Under the pieces are notes generated by a model that saw only the letters and a program-made list of their open reading frames with translations, did not search any database and was not told the DNA's origin. The translations under genes were made by a program, and so were the position numbers. A stretch of 64,000 bases of DNA from Costus lasius (lineage: Eukaryota; Streptophyta; Magnoliopsida; Zingiberales; Costaceae): contig CM050451.1 of the NCBI GenBank assembly GCA_027563935.2, positions 31,821,565-31,885,564 on the forward strand, written 5' to 3'. Below are positions 58,532-64,000 of the stretch, piece by piece (position 1 is the first letter of the stretch; each line of letters begins with the position of its first letter).

Positions 58532-58618
58532 GCAATGATGTACTGCTAGGTCCCACTCATTGCTTGTGATGATTTAGTCATCACTGTCAGTGTTTGAAGA
58601 ACCTACAGGGTCGCACAC
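58532..58618 (+). other. Conserved Copia LTR block with hairpin (G2)
   Basis: GTACTGCTAGGTCCCACTCA followed by GTGATGA, loop TTTAG, TCATCAC (58566-58584) and then AGGGTCGCACAC. The stem differs from both the C/D and the E stems but lies in the same place. Confidence 0.65.
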
Positions 58619-58924
58619 CTTGACACTTGAGTTCTCATACTGATCGTATAGCCTCTGATCAAATCATTGTGTGATTCGGATCTTTTGGGGAACTGATGCT
58701 TTGAGACTTTTATAGAGAGGATGATATTTTATTTTAGTTCATGTTTGACCACTAGTTGACTCTAGTGGACCACGTTTGACCTCTGTTGACCTATATTGTC
58801 AAAATGAGTCAAACAACGGTCTGGGTGCAAGTTTGGGCTTGACACTTTAGTCACATGAATAAAATAAAATTATTAATTGGCAAGAGAAATTTTCTCTTGG
58901 CTAATTAATAAGCCTGGGCACAAT

Positions 58925-59062
58925 TTATAATTAATTGCGTCTGTGGGGATTCGATCCCATGATGCTTAATTGTGAGTAGGCGCCTATGCTTGGGTGCATT
59001 TGCAATTAATTGCGTACGCAGGGATTCGAACCCATGACGCGTAATTGTGAGTAGACGCCTAT
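58925..59062 (-). repeat. Tandem tRNA-like modules in LTR G2
   Basis: Two copies about 65 bp apart. On the - strand each has a box B (GGGTTCGAATCCC in one, GGGATCGAATCCC in the other) and the shared stretch AGGCG, then CTACTCACAATTA. On the + strand both begin AATTAATTGCGT. There is no recognisable acceptor stem, so they are tRNA-derived fragments. Confidence 0.5.
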
Positions 59063-59113
59063 GCTCATTATCCCACATGGGAAGTATCTCCAGTCTGCAT
59101 CTGGCTCTGCTAT

Positions 59114-59122
59114 TATAAATAG
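59114..59122 (+). promoter_or_regulatory. TATA box of LTR G2
   Basis: TATAAATAG in the context TATTATAAATAGAGAGGCCC. Transcription would start about 30 bp downstream, just after the tRNA-like modules. Confidence 0.7.
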
Positions 59123-59533
59123 AGAGGCCCACCTGGGAGATTCTTTTGTACCAGACTCTTCTCTTGTCTCTAGTTTTCGCCTCCCCTCTGCTCCTTAGCG
59201 TGAGGGTCTAGGAGGTGACAACAATAAAGTTTTTCGGCATCAAAGGTTGGGACAAGTGGCAGTGCTACACACTCCTTGTCGCCACCATCCCTTCTTCTCC
59301 TTGGCAGTGGTGCAAGTTGAGAAGGCTAGAGGCGTGGATCCCATCTTCCGGGGCTAGCACCCAGTGCGGAGATTGGAGAGGATTCGAGGAGTCCGTGTGT
59401 GTGCGATTGCAGAGGACGGGCCCTTGCGCATCTTCATCATCGGTCGCTTCTAAAGGTTGCTTGATAAGGTACTGCCCCTATCACATCCCTTGTATTTTTC
59501 GTAAGTCGGTCCTTGTTGAATTAGGAATCTCGT

Positions 59534-59575
59534 TTCGGGCTCGCTTCTGCTGTTTTCATTTTCTTATAGCCCGGG
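59534..59575 (+). other. Terminal LTR hairpin, G2
   Basis: Arms CGGGCT (59536-59541) and AGCCCG (59568-59573), extended by two G-U pairs, just before the LTR end. Its sequence differs from the E and C/D hairpins but its place is the same. Confidence 0.6.
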
Positions 59576-59587
59576 GATTCCCAACAG

Positions 59588-59599
59588 TGGTATCAGAGC
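59588..59599 (+). other. Primer binding site of Copia G2
   Basis: TGGTATCAGAGC one base after the LTR end. Confidence 0.92.
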
Positions 59600-60129
59600 C
59601 AACATACGAGATACATTGGTGTATGGGTTTTTTCTAGCATGCGCATGTCATAGAAATTTTTAAAATCTTTATGCCATGTTTTATGTGTAGAAAAATAGTA
59701 GGTTTGTTATTTCTCGCTCTTATGAAATTCATGATTTTTGGTTTCTACACATGGGGATAGACCCTATGCGTGAGAATTTATTTCTCCTCATTTTCATGGG
59801 ATAGACCCACGATGTGAGACTTGTATCTAGATTTCGGGGCATGGACTGGGTGATTACCCTAATCCGTACGAGTTAGGGATTGCAAGTGGAATCGATAATC
59901 GGTGTATATATGGCCACTTGTAGACTCCTGAGAGAAAACGAAAGATCTGAATTTTCGATAAGATCGCAGAGATTTAACGAACATGTTTTCTAATGAAAAA
60001 CTAAAATCTGGTTCTGTAGTTTTTCATTGCATATAGAGGAGCATGTCTTAAGTGTTTTTCCTTATGCATTTGATATGATCAAAGACAAGCCCTATTGCCA
60101 TGCCTGTGATGTATCAATGTGAGGCCTAC
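59600..60129 (+). other. Leader of Copia G2, first part
   Basis: Non-coding leader resembling the start of the E leaders in composition (TTTTTAAAATC after the primer site). It is cut at 60129 by element H. CCTAC at 60125-60129 may be the left target duplication of H. Confidence 0.65.
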
Positions 60130-60387
60130 TGATGACACCAAAATATATAGTATATTTTGTATCATTTTAGATATCTTTTCATGCTAAATTGAGGATCTTA
60201 TTACTTATTTTCATGCTAAATTCATCGAATATTGCAAAGTCTACTTCTATTTTAGTTTTTCATGATTTTCAGATAGAAAGACATTATTTCAAGGAGTTTT
60301 CAAGCAAAATCAAACACATAGAAGAGTTACCATCATCAAGAGGAGATCACCCAAGAAATTTCACGTAAAACGGAGCAACTCAGCAAA

Positions 60388-60755
60388 TTACGGCAGTACC
60401 ATAACCTATTTTACGGTACCGTATTTTCATACGCTACCGTAGAATTCGAGCCACTGGCGTATTTTGAGGAGTTTCCGAACATAAGGTTTTTTGGATTTGA
60501 CGGCAGTACCGTAAACCAAATTACGGTACCGTATTTCATAGCGCTTCAGAACAGAAACTTTGCTTGAATTTACGGCACCGCCATAAAGGATAACACGGGC
60601 CGTATTTTCCAGTCACTTCTGAACAGAGAGTTCTGCCAATTTTACGACAGTACCGTAAACCAGATTACGGTGCCGTATTGCCTAGACAACATCAGACCAG
60701 AAAATTCGACCGATATTATGGCAGTGCCGTAAACTATTACACTACCGTATTTCTA
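60388..60755 (+). repeat. Array of ACGGTACCGT-type palindromes in the H LTR
   Basis: Five degenerate units of about 71-107 bp, each with ACGGCAGTACCGTAA-like and TTACGGTACCGTATT-like parts. The best palindromes are at 60411-60425, 60521-60535 and 60665-60679. Confidence 0.85.
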
Positions 60756-61561
60756 TTGTCAAACGCGATTTTCAGGACAATTCTGAAGTCTGATTCTTGC
60801 GGAGATGATTGCGGGCGAACCAGATGTTTATATTCGAAGCCGTAAGAAGCAATAAGGGAGTTTTGGAGGAGAGGATTACACACACACCGAAAGCCCCAAT
60901 TTTCATCGACTATCGAGGGAGAAATCGTCATTCACGCTGCCGCCTAGGTTTCCGCCGCCGCGACCAATCCAGGCCACCTCTGGTCGCGATTTTCATACTG
61001 AAGCTTCGTCTGGAGGAGGAGACAACGTGCCAGAAGTTTCAGAAGAGAAGGAGATCAATCGAAGGAGAATTCGAGGAAAGAAGAAGGACAACCACTGTTC
61101 ACTGAGAGCTTTTGAAATTACTGCAGTGAAATACTTCACAGCCATCCTGTATTTTCCCAAAACTCTTCTTTTACTGATTTTTGAACTTATGAAATTATGG
61201 AATATTGTATTTTATCCACCATGCTAGCTTAAACTACGCTTGGGACATGGGGGAGTAATTCACTTGATTTTTAATGACTAGATGACTACTTTTTTTTCAC
61301 TATTTCGTTGCGTTTAATCTTAGCATGATGATTTTGCTCATGTGATATTTGTGCTTAGACTCTCTGTAGATCCATGTTACTAATCACGTTTTTAGAATTT
61401 TTGCTATTGACTGAAAGGTAATTGCTTGAGAATTCAGAACCCTAGAATTGCATGTTAGGAACCCTTCCTTAGGTTAGATCCAATTTGTTCGGTTCTAGCA
61501 GATTAATTGCCATGATAATAACATGAATCTGTAGATCGAGTCTAATTGTCAAACGTGGAGA

Positions 61562-61802
61562 TGTTGCACGAAAGTGAGGATCGGAACGTTGGAGATCCAT
61601 GAGTAAAACTAGTGTTGAGGCTCGGATGCACGAAAATGATCCTTGAGATTTCACTAGAGATTATCAACCTAGAATTTGGATGCACGAAAGTGATCCTTGA
61701 GTTCATTGATTGATGATTTACTTATCTTCAGCGTTGGGATGAATCTTGCGCGAAAGCGAAGATTAATCCCTGCAGGGTTGTTTGCACGAGAGTGAAACAA
61801 TC
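61562..61802 (+). repeat. GCACGAAAGTGA repeat array in the H LTR
   Basis: Five spaced copies of TGCACGAAAGTGATCCTTGAG-like units, with variants CGCGAAAGCGA and GCACGAGAGTGA. The variants change both sides of the GAAA centre, keeping CAC...GTG or CGC...GCG pairing. Confidence 0.75.
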
Positions 61803-62093
61803 CTTTTATTAAGTAATTTGCATCTTCATAATGATAAAATTAAACTGACGAATTCTTTATTCATGTCTAGTCATAGAAATTATAGTGAATGAAACCCTAG
61901 TCCCAGTTTTCTCTCCGACAGTATTCTTCCGTGTGTTTGCGATATTTGCTTGACTTTCATTCAACTACCAAGATAGTAAGAAATCAATTGATCAGTACTT
62001 GACAACATAGGTCTCTGTGGGTTCGATATCTTTATTTATTACTTCGAGTATCTATGTACTTGCGGACACTACAAGTTAGGGACAACAAGTTTT

Positions 62094-62110
62094 TGGAGCC
62101 GTGTCAGGGA
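62094..62110 (+). other. Degenerate primer-like site upstream of the H primer site
   Basis: ACAACAAGTTTTTGGAGCCG at 62083-62102 repeats the ACAACAAGTTTTTGGCGCCG of the true site 118 bp downstream. Mutations (GAGCC for GCGCC) weaken tRNA pairing. Confidence 0.6.
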
Positions 62111-62211
62111 GTGACAATAGCCCTGTACGCCAATACCTTTGGCCGCGACCCCTGAAATGAGTCTACCTGCTTGCATTTAATAGTGTGTACTTTCGGATCA
62201 CAACAAGTTTT

Positions 62212-62231
62212 TGGCGCCGTTGTCGGGGACC
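62212..62231 (+). other. Primer binding site of element H (Asp-tRNA)
   Basis: TGGCGCCGTTGTCGGGGACC. It differs from the complement of the plant Asp-tRNA 3' end at few positions, as is usual for Athila elements. Confidence 0.85.
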
Positions 62232-62349
62232 TTCGTTTTGTCAATATTGAAGACATTGAGATTATTCCTAGACTAGGTTTTTATTTACTATTTTTTTTAT
62301 TTCTGTTATTTTTTGTTTTTCTTGAAATCACTTGATCTGATTACTTTGC

Positions 62350-64000
62350 ATGCGCAGAAGTCTTAGGTCAGTTCCATTGGATCCTGAAATCAATAGAATA
62401 CTTAGAGCGCGCAGGAAATTGAGATTAGAAGAGACATCACTAGAAGACTTACAAGAGATATCTCAAGAGACATCACCAGAAGAAATTGCAGAGATGGGAG
62501 ATAATCAGAGAACACTTAGGGACTATGCAGCCCCTAATTCTCAAGAAATCCATTCTAGTATTGCTAGACCAGCGATAGAGGCTAATAACTTCGAGATTAA
62601 GTCTACTTTTATTTCAATGATTCAACAGAACCAGTTTGGAGGATCTCCTCTAGAAGATCCCAACCAACACTTGGCCTTATTTTTATAATTATGCAATACT
62701 ATCAATTTTAATGGTGTTTCTAACGATGCATTGAAATTAAGACTTTTTCCTTTTTCTCTTAGGGACCGGGCAAAGACATGGCTTCAATCTCATCCAACCG
62801 GTACCTTCACAACTTGGAATTAACTGTCAAATTCCTTCTTGACGAAATACTTCCCCCCCAAGCAAGACACTTCAATTGAGAAATCAAATTACAAACATTT
62901 CACAAAAAGATGGGGAGTCATTCAGCGAGGCTTGGGAGAGATTCAATGAACTACAGCGGAAGTGTCCTCACCATGGCATTGAATATTGGCTTTTACTGCA
63001 AAATTTTTACTATGGATTATCAAATAATATCAAATTAACTGTGGATGCTGCTGCAGGTGGAGCTCTTATGAGCAAAACACCAGATGCTGCCTTCAGACTG
63101 CTAGAGGAGATGACATTGAATCACAATCAATGGACTGCTGAGAGAGGAGTACTTTACAAGCCTTCTCAAGGTAAGGGTGATGGTGATGGATGGCGATCCT
63201 TAGCAGAGAAGGTAGACTTTTTGTGCAGTAAATTTAATTCTATGCAGACTGCTTCTATTTCTTCTATCACTTGTGAAATTTGTGGCAATGATAGTCATGC
63301 TTCTGAAAACTGTAGAATAGTTGTTGATTAGGGTAATGAACATGCGAATGCTATAGGGAACTATAATCAAGGTAGACCTAATGATCCCTATTCTAGCACC
63401 TATAACCCTGGATAGAGAAATCACCCCAACCTTTCATGGAAAAATAACAATTATGAGAGGGGACAAACTGAGAATAAAGGATTCCAGAGGCCAAATCCAA
63501 ACCAAAATCAAAATCAAAATCAGAATTCAAATATAGAATCCATGTTTGAAAAAATTATGGCCAGTCAAAATCAGTTTATGTCTAAGCAAGATAGGCAAAT
63601 TGGAGAGTTTATGTCTAAGCAAGACCAACTCATGTCAAATCAAAATAGACAAATTGAAGAATTTAAGGAAAGTTTTCATCAAATCAACTCCAGATTGGAA
63701 AGAGTAGAAGCCCACAACAAAATTCTTGAAAACCAGATTGCCTAGCAAGCTAGTGCACCTTACAGACCCCCTGGGAAATTGCCTGCAAAACCTGAGATAA
63801 ACCCTAGGGCACACTGTAATGCCATCATGACTAGAAGTGGGAAACAACTAGGAGAACCTAGAGGGAGGTTTGAAAACACTGAAAAAAGGCTTGATGATAA
63901 TGAAGAGGAATTAGAGTTAGGAGAATCCTCTTCACATGAGGAACCCCAAACTTGTTTACCACCTCAAAAGGGTGATAAACCTAAAGGAGATGAATCATGT
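62350..64000 (+). pseudogene. gag: Athila-type gag of element H, broken
   Basis: ATG at 62350 (MRRSLRSVPL). The capsid region follows the Athila pattern: TLRDYAAPNS, NNFEIKSTFISMIQQNQF, then GVSNDALKLRLFPFSLRD, then GESFSEAWERFNELQRKCPHH, VDAAAGG, and a CEICGNDSHASENC zinc-knuckle-like motif near 63270-63310. Stops occur at 62686-62688 and near 62820, and a frameshift lies before 62876; further TAG stops lie at 63329, about 63413 and 63743. At 63743 the context (QIA-stop-QA) suggests CAG to TAG. A coiled-coil-like segment with repeated SKQDRQIGEF-type units lies at 63542-63745. The frame runs out of the window. Confidence 0.85.

Larger units (their letters stand above)
57785..59586 (+). repeat. 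Complete Copia LTR G2 (5' LTR)
   Basis: 1802 bp from TGTTAGTGTTTATGCCC to GGATTCCCAACA, followed by a primer site, so it is a 5' LTR. It is related to E but distinct. It contains TATGGCCATACCCAGGTG (58360-58377), the conserved block and hairpin (58532-58618), two tRNA-like modules and a TATA box. Its body, beyond the leader, is displaced by element H. Confidence 0.9.
60130..62205 (+). repeat. 5' LTR of Athila-type element H
   Basis: TGATGACACC to GATCACAACA, about 2076 bp. The 3' end is ambiguous because a second, degenerate primer-like site at 62094 would place it at 62087. The start is inferred from the TG, the change from the G2 leader and the type of sequence; no second LTR is available for comparison. 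Confidence 0.65.
60130..64000 (+). mobile_element. Athila-type Gypsy element H, 3' part beyond the window
   Basis: 5' LTR (60130-62205), Asp-tRNA primer site (62212) and a damaged Athila-type gag from 62350 to the window end. The primer choice and the gag motifs (TLRDYAAP, ANNFEIKSTFISMIQQNQF) are those of Athila-like Gypsy elements. Pol and the 3' LTR are not in the window. Confidence 0.85.

Noticed and set aside
58925..59062. Two tRNA genes in LTR G2
   Set aside because: Only the T-loop region is convincing; no cloverleaf can be drawn.
59215..59637. 140-codon frame spanning the end of LTR G2 and its primer site
   Set aside because: It runs across the LTR boundary and primer site, which is incompatible with a conserved gene; LTR and leader sequence explain it.
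60809..61105. 98-codon arginine-rich frame in the Athila-type LTR
   Set aside because: No known domain, composition biased, and inside an LTR; no second copy to test conservation.

Overview
The window is plant nuclear DNA and I see no host gene in it. Almost every base can be assigned to LTR retrotransposons nested in one another: Ty3/Gypsy chromoviruses that look like the Tekay/Del lineage, at least three related Ty1/Copia families, and one Athila-type Gypsy element. The initiator-Met-tRNA primer sites, the Asp-tRNA primer site of the Athila element, the chromodomain-like tail of the Gypsy polyprotein and the dense nesting all point to a flowering plant with a large, repeat-rich genome. The species cannot be named from this sequence.

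Layout, left half. Gypsy A (+ strand) runs from before base 1 to 27539. Its gag is split at 637/20458 by Gypsy B (- strand, 638-20452, 2929-bp LTRs, target duplication CTCGG). The pol of B is split at 3762/12958 by Copia C (- strand, 3768-12957, 1706-bp LTRs, target duplication GTCTT). Removing each insert with one target-duplication copy keeps the host frame open, so the order A, then B, then C is certain. LTR divergence counted by eye agrees: about 6 differences in the 211 comparable bases of A, 7 in 2929 for B and 4 in 1706 for C.

Layout, right half. Gypsy A itself sits in the 5' LTR of a decayed Copia element, E1 (27540-36431), whose leader carries a solo LTR (29606-31827, target duplication TGACT). 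E1 shares its last LTR (34933-36431) with a second decayed element, E2, making an LTR-body-LTR-body-LTR array. The E2 leader contains a 1725-bp tandem duplication (35780-39229). The last LTR of E2 is split by Copia D (+ strand, 43118-52166, target duplication AGTGT), a relative of Copia C. Next come an unassigned stretch (54469-55375), an antisense Copia pol relic F (55376-57137), a partial LTR G1 (57138-57784), a full LTR G2 with primer site (57785-59599), and an Athila-type element H (60130 to the window end) inserted in the G2 leader.

None of the polyproteins is intact. Those of B and C are each interrupted by a single in-frame stop (B also by the C insertion), A has four stops and no frameshift, and D has one frameshift, one extra stop and a 57-bp in-frame deletion. 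Where two copies can be compared, most stops lie at CAG codons, the pattern expected from deamination of methylated CHG sites.

The most interesting signals lie outside the proteins. Four Copia LTR types (C/D, E type I, E type II and G2) carry a hairpin just before the LTR 3' end, with different stem sequences that stay paired. C/D, E and G LTRs also share a GCTAGATACCCCTCACT-like block followed at once by a second hairpin, again with changed stems. Several LTRs and leaders carry tRNA-like (box B) modules. These look like conserved RNA elements of a Copia lineage and deserve a covariation test.
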